Of a stretch of 64,000 nt of DNA, positions 39,151 to 48,044 are shown in pieces. The notes under the pieces were generated by a model. That model saw nothing but the letters and a program-made list of their open reading frames with translations. It had not been told where the DNA came from and made no database searches. Position 1 is the stretch's first letter. The number at the start of each line of letters is the position of its first letter. Source of the DNA: Nocardioides speluncae (GTDB taxonomy: Bacteria; Actinomycetota; Actinomycetes; Propionibacteriales; Nocardioidaceae); assembly GCF_003121585.1 (NCBI RefSeq), contig NZ_QEOO01000005.1:62001-126000 (forward strand), read 5' to 3'. Position numbers and translations under genes: made by a program.

Positions 39151-39666
39151 TCATGAACGCACCAGCCGCGCTCCCAGCACCTGTGCCGCGACGACCGCGA
39201 CCGCTGCCACCAAGATGATGTCCTTGAGGACGTACTGGGCGGCCAGCGTCGGCAGTCCACCGGGGAACATCTCGCCCGGGAAGAGCACGACCGGCGACAG
39301 GATCCCGCCCAGCCAGCCGACCGTCGCCAGCAGCCCAGCCCGCAGGCCGACACCGGTGATCAGCGTGAACCCGATGAAGACCTCGAGGACGGCTGTGATC
39401 ACGACCGCGGTCGTATCCCCGATCATCCCGAAGGTCAGCGCCTCGGTGGTCTGCATGACCAGCCCCTCGGCAGGCGACGCGCCTGGGAAGAACTTGAGCG
39501 AGCCGAACCCGGCGATGACCAGGCCCAGGCTGACTCGCAGCGCAAGCACGCTGTGCGCGGCAAGCCACGCGGCGGCAGTCTCAAGGGCGCGGTCGAAGGG
39601 TCCGCCGCGCACCGGCGGGTCGAGCTTCGTCCTGGACTCCGGACGGGGTGTGGCGATGATCGACAT
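39151..39666 (-). CDS. DoxX/DUF417-like membrane protein
   Basis: A 171-residue protein with four predicted helices. It is recognised from [20 protein letters not shown] followed by ASPAEGLV and, later, [20 protein letters not shown], typical of DoxX and the YkgB/DUF417 branch. Members are linked to redox stress at the membrane, with no firm activity. It stands alone, with a terminator behind it and about 200 bases before it that must hold its promoter. Confidence 0.85.
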   Translation of the reverse strand: MSIIATPRPESRTKLDPPVRGGPFDRALETAAAWLAAHSVLALRVSLGLVIAGFGSLKFFPGASPAEGLVMQTTEALTFGMIGDTTAVVITAVLEVFIGFTLITGVGLRAGLLATVGWLGGILSPVVLFPGEMFPGGLPTLAAQYVLKDIILVAAVAVVAAQVLGARLVRS

Positions 39667-39863
39667 TTCGGCCTCCGTGTTCCAAGGAGTCCCGGTTGAA
39701 CTCCGATGGACACGACTCTTCCGAGATCAGCCGCTGCCAGAATCGGCTCCAGAGAGGCGGTCGCCGCACGTAGTTCGGCGCAGGCCGGCGGCGTGGTGTG
39801 AGCGCGTCGGCGTAGCGGCGTACGCGGGAGAGCGCAGGCGGTCACGTCGACGGTTACGCTGCT

Positions 39864-40724
39864 TTACCCGTCGACGCGGTGCGGTTCCGGGAGGTCGGTC
39901 GGCAGTCGGAGGCGGTGGGCGCCGGCGTACACATTCATCGAGCGGCCGCGCAGGAAGCCGACCAGCGTCAGCCCGTGTTCCTCGGCCAAGTCGGCCGCGA
40001 GCGAGGACGGCGCCGAGACGGCGGCCAGCATCGGGATGCCGGCCATCACCGCCTTCTGCACCAACTCGAACGAGGCCCGGCCACTGACCATCAGGATCGA
40101 CTCGCGCAGCGGCAGCCGCCCGGACAGCAGCGCGTCGCCGATGACCTTGTCGACGGCATTGTGGCGGCCGACGTCCTCACGCAGGCACTGCAGCTCACCG
40201 TCGGCGGAGAACAGCGCGGCGGCGTGCAGGCCACCGGTGCTGTCGAACACCCGCTGTCCGTCGCGAAGCCGGTCGGGCAGGGCGGCCAGCACCTCGGCGT
40301 CGACCTGCAAGGGGTCGTCGGCGACCGACCATGCTGCTGAGGTGCGGACGGCGTCCAGACTGGCCTTGCCGCACACGCCGCAGGACGAGGTCGTATAGAA
40401 GTTCCGCTCCAGCGAGGCGTCCGGCACCGGCACGTGTGGCGCGAGGCCGACCTCGACCACGTTGTAGGTGTTGCCGCCATCGTCGGTGGCGCCCGCGCAG
40501 TAGCGGACCGCGGTCACGTCCTCCGCGTGGTGGACTACACCCTCGCTGACCAGGAAGCCGACGGCGAGGTCGAAGTCGGCGCCGGGCGTACGCATGGTGA
40601 CGGTGAGCGGGCGGCCCGCAACCCGAATCTCCATCGGCTCCTCAGCGGCCAGGGTGTCCGGGCGTTGCGACGACGAGCCGTCGCGGATCCGCAGCACCGG
40701 CCGGCGTACCGTCACTCGACCCAT
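39864..40724 (-). CDS. fdhD: FdhD, sulfur carrier for formate dehydrogenase
   Basis: A 286-residue protein needed for formate dehydrogenase activity: it moves sulfur from a cysteine desulfurase to the molybdenum cofactor. The CxxC pair is in [11 protein letters not shown] (about 114-124). Further family blocks are [31 protein letters not shown] and [12 protein letters not shown]. No formate dehydrogenase genes are in the window. Start ATG 40724 ([13 protein letters not shown]). Confidence 0.94.
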   Translation of the reverse strand: MGRVTVRRPVLRIRDGSSSQRPDTLAAEEPMEIRVAGRPLTVTMRTPGADFDLAVGFLVSEGVVHHAEDVTAVRYCAGATDDGGNTYNVVEVGLAPHVPVPDASLERNFYTTSSCGVCGKASLDAVRTSAAWSVADDPLQVDAEVLAALPDRLRDGQRVFDSTGGLHAAALFSADGELQCLREDVGRHNAVDKVIGDALLSGRLPLRESILMVSGRASFELVQKAVMAGIPMLAAVSAPSSLAADLAEEHGLTLVGFLRGRSMNVYAGAHRLRLPTDLPEPHRVDG

Positions 40725-40781
40725 CGTCTGCTCCTTTCCCGGAGTCGTCCTCTGACGGTACTGCGCGTGCCGGTGCCGCTG

Positions 40782-41636
40782 TTACGCCCAGCCGCGCACC
40801 GTCTCGGCCAAGGCCGTCGTCGGCCGGCCGATCAGCTTGGCCAGCTCGCCGGACGTCACCGCGAGCAGGCCGTCGGAGATGTTGCGGTCGAGTGCAACAA
40901 GGAACCCGGCGGTGCCCTCGTCGAGGCCGTGCGAGACCAGCGCCTCTCGGTGTGCCTCAGGCGTGAACCGGCTCCGGGTCACCTCGCGACCGAGCACCTC
41001 GGTGAACTCCTGCGCCAGCTCGTCGAAGCTCCAGGCGGCGTCGCCGGACAGCTCGTAGACGGCGCCCTCGTGGCCGTCGCCGGTCAGCACTGCGGCAGCC
41101 GCCGCGGCGTACTCCGCGCGCGGGGCGCTTGCCACCCGGCCGTCGCCGGCACTGTCCGCGACCACGCCGGTCTCGCGGGCCTGCCCGAAGACGGTCAGGT
41201 AGTTCTCGGTGTACCAGCCGTTGCGCAGGAACGTGAACCGCAGGCCGCTGTCGCGGATCAGCCGCTCGGTCGCCGCATGCTCGGGCGCCACGACGAGCGC
41301 GGTGTCGTCGGCGGCCGGCGCGCTGGTGTAGACCAGTCGGTGTACGCCGGAGCGCGCGGCGAGGTCGACCACGGCCGCGTGCTGGGCGACGCGCCTGCCG
41401 AGCTCGCTGCCGGACACCAGCAGGAGGACGTCGCCGTCGCCGAGCCAGTCGACGGCCTCTGGCACCGCCGAAAAGTCGAGCCGCTCAACGCGAACGCCTC
41501 GTTCGGCGAGTTCGGTGAGCCTCTCGATCGACCGGCCGGTGGCGACGATGCCGGCGGGGTCGACCCCACACTCCAGCAGTTCTTCGACGACGAGACGGCC
41601 CAGCTGCCCGGTGGCTCCGGTAACGACGATGGACAT
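40782..41636 (-). CDS. NmrA-like NAD(P)H-binding reductase (QOR2 type)
   Basis: A 284-residue Rossmann-fold protein of the atypical short-chain dehydrogenase NmrA/HSCARG family; closest known type is quinone oxidoreductase QorB. Dinucleotide motif: VVTGATGQLG (4-13). It lacks the classical Tyr-x3-Lys pair of catalytic short-chain dehydrogenases, as expected for this group. ATG 41636 has GGAGGA three bases upstream. It is divergent from an HxlR regulator with a strong palindrome between them, the arrangement of the qorB-qorR (ytfG-ytfH) pairs. Confidence 0.9.
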   Translation of the reverse strand: MSIVVTGATGQLGRLVVEELLECGVDPAGIVATGRSIERLTELAERGVRVERLDFSAVPEAVDWLGDGDVLLLVSGSELGRRVAQHAAVVDLAARSGVHRLVYTSAPAADDTALVVAPEHAATERLIRDSGLRFTFLRNGWYTENYLTVFGQARETGVVADSAGDGRVASAPRAEYAAAAAAVLTGDGHEGAVYELSGDAAWSFDELAQEFTEVLGREVTRSRFTPEAHREALVSHGLDEGTAGFLVALDRNISDGLLAVTSGELAKLIGRPTTALAETVRGWA

Positions 41637-41709
41637 GGTTCCTCCAAGGAGTGGATCGGTGCGGACACCTGTGCCAACCCATGCCGCGGCAGGCACCTTC
41701 CCGTTCGGC

Positions 41710-41734
41710 AGTACCTACTTCAAAGTGGGGTACT
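41710..41734. promoter_or_regulatory. 25-bp palindromic operator between the QorB-like and HxlR genes
   Basis: Left half AGTACCTACTT and right half AAGTGGGGTACT are near-complements around a short centre (CA). The spaced ACTT/AAGT pair is typical for HxlR-family sites. It lies 22 bases before the HxlR ATG and 73 bases before the reductase start, so it can control both. Confidence 0.75.
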
Positions 41735-41756
41735 AACAGAGAGGTAAGGTGGGACC

Positions 41757-42104
41757 ATGAAATCCATGTCGGTGCGCGACTTCCAGCTCGACACGGCCTG
41801 CCCGGACACCCGGTTGTTGGTCGAGCACGTGACGAGCAAGTGGGGCGTGCTGGTGCTGCTGACCCTCGATGATCAGACGATGCGGTGGAGCGAGCTCAAG
41901 CGGGCGATCGTCGGGGTGAGCGAGAAGATGCTGATCCAGACCCTGCAGACGCTCGAGGCAGACGGGCTAGTACGCCGCGACGCGCACCCGGTCGTCCCCC
42001 CGCACGTGGAGTACTCCCTCACCAACGACGGCCGCGAAGCCGCCGCCCTCCTCGCCCCGCTGGTCTTCTGGGCCCAGCAACACGTCAGCGCGACACCCGC
42101 CTAA
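41757..42104 (+). CDS. HxlR family redox-type regulator
   Basis: A 115-residue winged-helix regulator. The HxlR pattern is present: a single conserved cysteine in TACPDTRLLVEHVTSKWGVL, then the recognition region SELKRAIVGVSEKMLIQTLQ and the wing LEADGLVRRDAHPVVPPHVE. Cysteine-based HxlR proteins (HypR, QorR) sense quinones, diamide or aldehydes. Divergent from the reductase it probably represses. Its stop overlaps that of the convergent TetR gene (CTAA). Confidence 0.92.
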   Translation: MKSMSVRDFQLDTACPDTRLLVEHVTSKWGVLVLLTLDDQTMRWSELKRAIVGVSEKMLIQTLQTLEADGLVRRDAHPVVPPHVEYSLTNDGREAAALLAPLVFWAQQHVSATPA

Positions 42105-42721
42105 GGCACACCGGCCAGCCCGCTCAGGAAGACCTTCAGCAGCTCGGTCGCCAGCGCCTCGAACCGCAGCTGGAAGGCGTCGCCGGCGCGGGTCCAGGCC
42201 CAGCAGGTGCCGACGACGGCGTGCACCGCCACCACCAGCAGCCCGGCCTCCTTGGCACTCAGCGTCAGGAACGCCGACACCACGTCGGCGAGCTGGGCGC
42301 GGACCTCCTCCTCGTACCCGCGCGCCCGCTCGGCCTGCTCCTGACCGAGCTCGCCGACCAGGGTCGGCGCGGTGCGGATCAGGTCGCACAGGACCGGACG
42401 CCGGCCAAGCGAGCCGGCCAGCAGCCGGGCCAGGCTCTCGCCGTCGGTCGGTACGTCGGCGGCTCCGCGCAGCTCGGCCAGCCAGTCCAGGTGCTCGTCG
42501 TACATGCAGTCCAGCAGCAGCATCTCCAGCGAGCCGACGTGGCGGAGCACTCCGGACTTCGCCAGCCCGGCGTGCTGCGCGACCTCGCCCAGGGTGAGCC
42601 GAGCCGCCGTCATGTCGGCCAGCAGCGCCCGGGCGACGCTCACCAGATGCGCCTGCCGGGCCTGCTTTTGGTCGGGCCTCCGGGCGCGCGCGAACTCCGG
42701 CGGCACCGGGATCTCAGCCAT
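42101..42721 (-). CDS. TetR family repressor
   Basis: A 206-residue regulator. N-terminal helix-turn-helix: LTLGEVAQHAGLAKSGVLRH (about 44-63). The rest is an all-helical ligand domain. ATG 42721 is chosen because GGAG lies eight bases upstream; the GTG at 42730 sits on the ribosome site. It is divergent from an acyl-CoA dehydrogenase gene and a 21-bp palindrome separates them, so it should repress both. The inducer may be an acyl-CoA or fatty acid by analogy with other TetR/FadE pairs. Confidence 0.9.
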   Translation of the reverse strand: MAEIPVPPEFARARRPDQKQARQAHLVSVARALLADMTAARLTLGEVAQHAGLAKSGVLRHVGSLEMLLLDCMYDEHLDWLAELRGAADVPTDGESLARLLAGSLGRRPVLCDLIRTAPTLVGELGQEQAERARGYEEEVRAQLADVVSAFLTLSAKEAGLLVVAVHAVVGTCWAWTRAGDAFQLRFEALATELLKVFLSGLAGVP

Positions 42722-42733
42722 CGGAAGCACTCC

Positions 42734-42754
42734 TAACGGAACGGCGTTCTGTTA
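42734..42754. promoter_or_regulatory. 21-bp TetR-type operator
   Basis: Arms TAACGGAACG and CGTTCTGTTA are complementary at nine of ten positions around a central G. The site is 13 bases before the TetR ATG and 12 bases before the acyl-CoA dehydrogenase ATG, so binding would block both promoters. Confidence 0.8.
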
Positions 42755-42765
42755 CCTTAGCGGGC

Positions 42766-44496
42766 ATGCCTCAGTCAGCCACCTCGTTGCTGCTCAACCC
42801 GCACGCGTACGACCCCGCGCACTTCGACGATGAGACGCAGCGGGTCCTGAATGCCACCGTCGAGTACTTCGAGAACCGGGGCCTGGCCAAGCTCTGCTCG
42901 GATTACCACGACAAGGTCTGGTACGCCGACTTCCTCGACTTCGTGGCCCGGGAGAAGCTCTTCGCGACCTTCATGACCCCGGCGCGGGACGCGGCCGGCG
43001 ACCCGAACAAGCGGTGGGACACCGCACGGGTCGCCGCGATGTCGGAGCTGCTCGGCTTCTACGGACTGTCCTACTGGTACCCGTGGCAGGTGACCTGCCT
43101 CGGCCTCGGCCCGGTCTGGCAGAGCGACAACGACGCCGCGAGGGCCCGGGCGGCGGCCGCGCTGGATGCCGGCGGTGTTGGCGCCTTCGGCCTCTCCGAG
43201 CGCGAGCACGGCGCGGACATCTACTCCAGCGACATGGTGCTGGCCCCGCAGGCCGACGGCAGCTATCTGGCCACCGGCGGCAAGTACTACATCGGCAACG
43301 GCAACGTCGCCTCGACCGTGTCGGTGTTCGGCCGGATCGACGGCGTCGAGGGGCAGGACCAGTACGTCTTCTTCTACGCCGACAGCAACCACCCGGCGTA
43401 CCACCTGGTCCAGAACGTGGTGCCGAACCAGAACTACGTCTCAGAGTTCCGGCTGGAGGACTACCCGGTCCGGGCCGAGGACATCCTGCACCAGGGCGAC
43501 GAGGCCTTCAGCGCCGCGCTCAACACGGTCAACGTCGGCAAGTTCAACCTCGGCTTCGGCGCGATCGGGCTGGCCACCCACGGCTTCTACGGCTCGATCA
43601 CCCACGCCCACAACCGGGTGCTCTACGGCAAGCCGGTCATAGAGATGCCGCACATCCGCGAGGCGTTCGTCGACTCGTTCGCGCGGCTGGTCGCGATGAA
43701 GCTGTTCAGCGGCCGGGCCATCGACTACTTCCGCACGGCCTCCCCGGAGGACCGGCGCTACCTGCTCTATGTCCCGGTCACGAAGATGAAGGTGACCGAC
43801 GAGGGCGAGAAGGTGATGATCCAGCTCGGCAACATCGTCGCCGCGAAGGGCTTCGAGAAGGACAACTTCATCCCCATCGCGAAGTACGACACCACCTGCC
43901 TGCCCCGGCTCGAGGGCACCGTCGCGGTCAACCTGGGCCTGGTGCTGAAGTTCATGCCGGCCTACCTGTTCATGCCCGAGCAGCAGCCCGAGGTCCCGAC
44001 CATGCAGCTCGCCAAGGACGACGACTTCCTGTTCCGCCAGGGACCGACCCGCGGGCTCGGCAAGGTCCGCTTCCACGACTGGCGGACGGCGTACGCCGAG
44101 GCGAAGGACATCGCGAACGTCGCGATCTTCACCGAGCAGGCCGAGGCGTTCACCGAGCTGCTGCTGACCGCCGCGCCCGACGACGTACAGCAGAAGGACA
44201 TGGACTTCCTGCTGGCACTGGGCGACATCTTCACGCTGATCGTCTACGGCCAGGGCATCCTCGAGCAGGCCAAGCTCCTCGACGTCGACACCGACATCAT
44301 CGACGCCATCTTCGGCGTGCTGGTGAAGGACTTCTCCAAGGCCGCGATCGCGATGCACGGCAAGGACAGCTCGACTCCCGCCCAGCAGGAGTGGGCGCTG
44401 TCGGCGGTCCGCAAGCCCGTCGTCGACGAGGCGCGCTTCGGCCGGGTCTGGGACGAGATCGTGGCGCTGTCGGGCGCCTACTCGATGAACCCCTGA
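42766..44496 (+). CDS. acyl-CoA dehydrogenase
   Basis: A 576-residue FAD-dependent acyl-CoA dehydrogenase. The N-terminal helical domain, the middle beta-domain with GAFGLSEREHGADIYSSDMV and GGKYYIGNGNVASTVSVFGR, and the C-terminal helical domain are all visible. It is longer than the standard about 380 residues because of an extended C-terminal part (from about 440), as in the larger FadE enzymes. The catalytic base cannot be placed by eye. Divergent from the TetR gene with the operator at 42734-42754. Substrate chain unknown. Confidence 0.9.
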   Translation: MPQSATSLLLNPHAYDPAHFDDETQRVLNATVEYFENRGLAKLCSDYHDKVWYADFLDFVAREKLFATFMTPARDAAGDPNKRWDTARVAAMSELLGFYGLSYWYPWQVTCLGLGPVWQSDNDAARARAAAALDAGGVGAFGLSEREHGADIYSSDMVLAPQADGSYLATGGKYYIGNGNVASTVSVFGRIDGVEGQDQYVFFYADSNHPAYHLVQNVVPNQNYVSEFRLEDYPVRAEDILHQGDEAFSAALNTVNVGKFNLGFGAIGLATHGFYGSITHAHNRVLYGKPVIEMPHIREAFVDSFARLVAMKLFSGRAIDYFRTASPEDRRYLLYVPVTKMKVTDEGEKVMIQLGNIVAAKGFEKDNFIPIAKYDTTCLPRLEGTVAVNLGLVLKFMPAYLFMPEQQPEVPTMQLAKDDDFLFRQGPTRGLGKVRFHDWRTAYAEAKDIANVAIFTEQAEAFTELLLTAAPDDVQQKDMDFLLALGDIFTLIVYGQGILEQAKLLDVDTDIIDAIFGVLVKDFSKAAIAMHGKDSSTPAQQEWALSAVRKPVVDEARFGRVWDEIVALSGAYSMNP

Positions 44497-44517
44497 CCAG
44501 CTGGGCACACTGCAGGC

Positions 44518-45747
44518 TCAGTGCAGGAATGTGAACAGCGGGCTGTCGTAGGGAATCGGGTCGATCGGCAGTCCGCTGGCCTTCATCCGCGCGAGCAGGG
44601 CCGGCAGCCCGTCCGGTGAGTCGAGGTCGATGCCGATAACAGCGGGGCCGGTCTCGCGGTTGGACTTCTTCACGTAGTCGAAGACGACGATGTCCTCACC
44701 GTCGGAGAGCACACCGTCGAGGAAGCCGCGCAGCGCGCCCGGCTCCTGCGGGAACGACACCAGGAAGTAGTGCCGCAGACCCTGGTGGACCAGCGCCCGC
44801 TCGATCACCTCGGCGTACCGGGAGACGTCGTTGTTGCCACCGCTGACGATGCAGCCGACCCGGCCGCTCACCGAGGAGAGCGCTCCGAGCCCGGCCGCGG
44901 CGAGCGCGCCAGCCGGCTCCGCGATGATCCCGTCGGTCTGGTACAGGTCGAGCATCTCCGCGCAGATCGCGCCGACCTCGACTGCGACCACCTCGTCGAC
45001 CAGGTCGCGCACGATCGGGTACGTCGTGTCGCCGGCCCGGCCGACCGACGCGCCGTCCACGAAGGTGTCCAGCGTGTCGAGGGTGACCGGCCCGCCCGCG
45101 GCGAGCGCGGCGCCCATGCTGGCGGCGCCGACCGGCTCGACACCGACGATCCTGGTCGACGGCCACTGGCTCCGGACCCAGGTCGCGACGCCGGCCAGCA
45201 GTCCCCCGCCGCCGACCGGCACGACCAGCAGGTCGAGCGGCTCGGTCTGCTGGGTGAGCTCGAAGCCCACCGTGCCCTGGCCCGCGATCGTGCGCAGGTC
45301 GTCGAACGGGTGCAGGTACGCCGCGCCGTAGGTCTCGGCCGCCTCCTGTGCGGCAGCCGCCGCTTCGTCGTACGTCTTGCCGACCAGAGTCAGGTCGACC
45401 GACGAACCACCGAGGGCGAGGATCCGGTCGCGCTTCTGCCGGGGCGTGTTGGTGGGCACGAAGATCCGGCCCTTCACCCCGAGCCGCGCGCAGCTGATCG
45501 CGATGCCCTGGGCGTGGTTGCCCGCGCTCGCCGTCACTACCTCGCTGGAGAACGGCTCCGCGGCGAGCAGCGACATCGTGTGGTACGCACCGCGCACCTT
45601 GTAGGAGCGGCCGAGCTGGAGGTCCTCGCGCTTGAGCAGGACCTCGGCGTCGTACTTTCCGGAAAGGCGCTCCGAGCGCTCGAGGGGCGTCCGCACCGCG
45701 ATCGTCCGCGAAGCGGCGGCGGCGATGTCATCGGGTGTTACTGGCAC
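44518..45747 (-). CDS. ilvA: threonine ammonia-lyase (threonine deaminase)
   Basis: A 409-residue PLP enzyme that converts threonine to 2-oxobutyrate and ammonia, the entry to isoleucine. PLP lysine is Lys50 in LGRSYKVRGAY; the phosphate-binding SAGNHAQG and PVGGGGLLAG loops follow. The C-terminal 80 residues hold one ACT-like domain (HYFLVSFPQEPGALRGFLDG), the short regulatory form, rather than the two of the long biosynthetic enzyme. Start is GTG 45747. Confidence 0.94.
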   Translation of the reverse strand: MPVTPDDIAAAASRTIAVRTPLERSERLSGKYDAEVLLKREDLQLGRSYKVRGAYHTMSLLAAEPFSSEVVTASAGNHAQGIAISCARLGVKGRIFVPTNTPRQKRDRILALGGSSVDLTLVGKTYDEAAAAAQEAAETYGAAYLHPFDDLRTIAGQGTVGFELTQQTEPLDLLVVPVGGGGLLAGVATWVRSQWPSTRIVGVEPVGAASMGAALAAGGPVTLDTLDTFVDGASVGRAGDTTYPIVRDLVDEVVAVEVGAICAEMLDLYQTDGIIAEPAGALAAAGLGALSSVSGRVGCIVSGGNNDVSRYAEVIERALVHQGLRHYFLVSFPQEPGALRGFLDGVLSDGEDIVVFDYVKKSNRETGPAVIGIDLDSPDGLPALLARMKASGLPIDPIPYDSPLFTFLH

Positions 45748-45856
45748 ACACCGAGTCTGCCCCAGCCGGGCGCGGAGCCCGCGACCGGCACGCTGATCTG
45801 GGACCGGGGGACGCCGACATTGGCGGCCTGGTACGACGGCACGGCAAAAGACGGCC

Positions 45857-46165
45857 TCAGTTCTCCCGGTCGAGGGCGTCGCGAATGGTCAGCACCACGT
45901 CGTCCCACCGGACGCCGTCTCGCACGGCCAGCTCGTCGATCAGCCAGCCCAGCATCCGCGCCGCACCGTCTACCACGGCGGTGATCTCGACGTCGACGCT
46001 GCCGTCCGACCGGACAGCCGCGTCGACCACGCCGATCTCGTTCATCCGCTCGAAGGCGAGCTCGAGTGCGGCCGCGGTGGTGGGCGTGTCGGCGTACTCG
46101 AGATTGCTCGCGCAGACGACGTCGAGGAAGACGTGGGCCGCCAGCCGGCCGGGATCGTGCGACAT
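45857..46165 (-). CDS. hypothetical protein, 102 aa
   Basis: A small acidic protein (MSHDPGRLAAHVFLDVVCAS ... MLGWLIDELAVRDGVRWDDV). It has a helix-rich pattern with aspartates and valines, no membrane segment and no recognised domain. It lies between ilvA (downstream) and the WXG-like pair (upstream). Start ATG 46165 has no ribosome site. Confidence 0.6.
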   Translation of the reverse strand: MSHDPGRLAAHVFLDVVCASNLEYADTPTTAAALELAFERMNEIGVVDAAVRSDGSVDVEITAVVDGAARMLGWLIDELAVRDGVRWDDVVLTIRDALDREN

Positions 46166-46263
46166 GCCCAGATCGTCCCACTTTGTCCGACTGGCACGGC
46201 GCCCTCCGGGCTCCGCGACACGCGGTTTTACCTAGGTTTCAGGAACCGCTCACGTCCGGATCA

Positions 46264-47427
46264 CTAGTAGGTGTCGCCGGGACCCACCATGCTCTCGTTG
46301 GACACCTCGGGGAGCTTCCAGTCCCGGCGGTCCTGGATGTCCTTCATCAGGCCCAGGATCCGCGATCCGGTGAAGGCGTTGTCCGCGATCTCCCCGGGCG
46401 CCGGCGGCGCGCCGGACTCGCTGATGCCACCGGAGTGCAGCCCCGCGAGGGCCTTCTGGCACTCGCCGAGGTAGTCGTCGTACAGGGTCTTGGACAGCGC
46501 GTCGTAGATCTGCTCGGCCGTCTGCACCTTGATCGGCTTCTCCTTCCCCGGCTGGTCCTTGGCGATCTTCTTCTGCGCGGCGTCGACGTCCTTGATCAGC
46601 GTCGCGACATCGCTGACGACCGTCCGCGCCTTGTCGACCGTCTGGCCGACCGGGATCAGCTTGAAGATGTCCCAGGCGACCTTGGCGATGTCGGTGATCC
46701 ACGGCGGCAGCGGCTCCGGCGGGTTGGACGGCTTCAAGCCGGCCTTTGCCCAGGCCTCGAGCTGCTTCTCGAGGTTGGTGCGGATGTCCTTGACGAACTG
46801 CAGCGCGCCCTTCTGGGTGGCGTCGATGACGCCGGTGGTGAAGGCGACGCCGGAGTTGATGTAGCCGCTGAAGATGGCGAAGGTGTGCTGGACGTCGTCG
46901 TAGTTGTCGTAGAAGACGTTGAAGTCGGTCGCCGCCTCGCCGGTCCAGTTGGTGCGGAGGTTGGCGCCGATCTGCGCCCAGTCGTCGTTGACGTCGATCG
47001 CCAGCTTCTCCACGACCTGGGTCTGCATCGACATCATCGCCGAGGTGAGCATCGGGACGCTCGGCCGGGTGAACTGGTCGCACACCGAGATGGCCCAGTC
47101 CTTGACGCCGGCACTCCACGCCTCGCCGTTGCGCCACGCGGCGTCCATGCTCTCCTTGACCGACGCGATGAACTCCTCGCGCTTGAACCCGGGACCCACA
47201 TAGATATTGAGCGGCAGCGCCGGCTTCACCTTGAACCGCTCCTCCGGGCACGGGTAGCCGTAGCCCTCCCACGGGATCACGTCGAGGATCGTGCCCTCGC
47301 CGCCGGACATCGACTCCTCGACCTCGCGCATGTACTGGTAGGCGTTCTCGTTGCCCCGCAGGTAGCCGAGGTACTTCTCGATGTCGGCAAGGACCTGTAC
47401 GAACTCTCCACGATCGAACATGCTCAT
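46264..47427 (-). CDS. WXG-like protein, possible type VII secretion substrate
   Basis: A 387-residue helix-rich protein without a signal peptide. About residues 130-200 look like a WXG100-type hairpin: MMSMQTQVVEKLAIDVNDDW, a WTG turn in NLRTNWTGEAATDFN, then FYDNYDDVQ, where YxxxD is the export signal of ESX substrates. A proline-rich link (NPPEPLPPW) and further helices follow. It follows the EspC-like gene by four bases. No ESX machinery gene is in the window. The reading as a secreted substrate is inference; an N-terminal part (1-120) has no known family. Confidence 0.6.
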   Translation of the reverse strand: MSMFDRGEFVQVLADIEKYLGYLRGNENAYQYMREVEESMSGGEGTILDVIPWEGYGYPCPEERFKVKPALPLNIYVGPGFKREEFIASVKESMDAAWRNGEAWSAGVKDWAISVCDQFTRPSVPMLTSAMMSMQTQVVEKLAIDVNDDWAQIGANLRTNWTGEAATDFNVFYDNYDDVQHTFAIFSGYINSGVAFTTGVIDATQKGALQFVKDIRTNLEKQLEAWAKAGLKPSNPPEPLPPWITDIAKVAWDIFKLIPVGQTVDKARTVVSDVATLIKDVDAAQKKIAKDQPGKEKPIKVQTAEQIYDALSKTLYDDYLGECQKALAGLHSGGISESGAPPAPGEIADNAFTGSRILGLMKDIQDRRDWKLPEVSNESMVGPGDTY

Positions 47428-47431
47428 CTCG

Positions 47432-47971
47432 TCACCGCCCGCTGCGCTGTTCGCGCTGGTAGTCGTAGTCGCTAGCCGCCTCGGCGTCCTCGTGATCCTG
47501 CTTGTCCTCGTCCGGCGTCTTCGTCGGATCCGGGGTGGACTCGACCTCGACCTCCTCCGGCGGCACGTGGCCGTCGTCGCCGCCGACCACGGTGGTCGCG
47601 CCCTCGGCCTCCGGGTCCTTGATCTCGGGCGGGGCGCTGACCGGCAGCGGCTGGGATCCCTTCAGCGAGTCGCTCATCTTGTCGTAGTCGCTGGCCGCGT
47701 CCTCGTCGGTGCGGCGGAAGTCGTCGGCGGTAGCGATCACCGCGGCTGCGCAGTTGTTCAGCGAGGTGACTGCGTCCCGGAGCACGTCGTACAGGTCGCC
47801 GCCGATGGTGAGCATGTCGACCAGGATCGCCGGGTCCCCCGCCCGCGCCGACTGGACGTTGACGATGTCGATCACGTCGAACAGGTCGCGGCTGATCGTC
47901 TGGATGTGCTCAGCCTCCTGCGGAATCTCCTCCCGCCCCGCGCGATACAGCCTTTCCATCTTGGACATCAT
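47432..47971 (-). CDS. EspC/WXG100-like small helical protein
   Basis: A 179-residue protein. Residues 1-105 are three or four helices without prolines, ending in AVIATADDFRRTDEDAASDY, which resembles the ends of EspC (DUF2580) and WXG100 proteins, where TADDY/F...Y..D motifs are found. Residues 110-179 are an acidic, proline-rich tail (PEEVEVESTPDPTKTPDEDK). No signal peptide. It is the first gene of a two-gene unit with the WXG-like protein. AGGGGG lies nine bases before ATG 47971. Confidence 0.6.
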   Translation of the reverse strand: MMSKMERLYRAGREEIPQEAEHIQTISRDLFDVIDIVNVQSARAGDPAILVDMLTIGGDLYDVLRDAVTSLNNCAAAVIATADDFRRTDEDAASDYDKMSDSLKGSQPLPVSAPPEIKDPEAEGATTVVGGDDGHVPPEEVEVESTPDPTKTPDEDKQDHEDAEAASDYDYQREQRSGR

Positions 47972-48044
47972 CTCGGTTGACCCCCTGAAGTCATTGCGAA
48001 TGCAAACAAGGGTTGTATGCCCTTTACTTTCGGCGGCAAAACAC

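Noticed and set aside
39667-39863. Extra gene between the DoxX-like gene and fdhD
   Set aside because: Frames here are short extensions of shadows without ribosome sites; most likely holds only the DoxX promoter.
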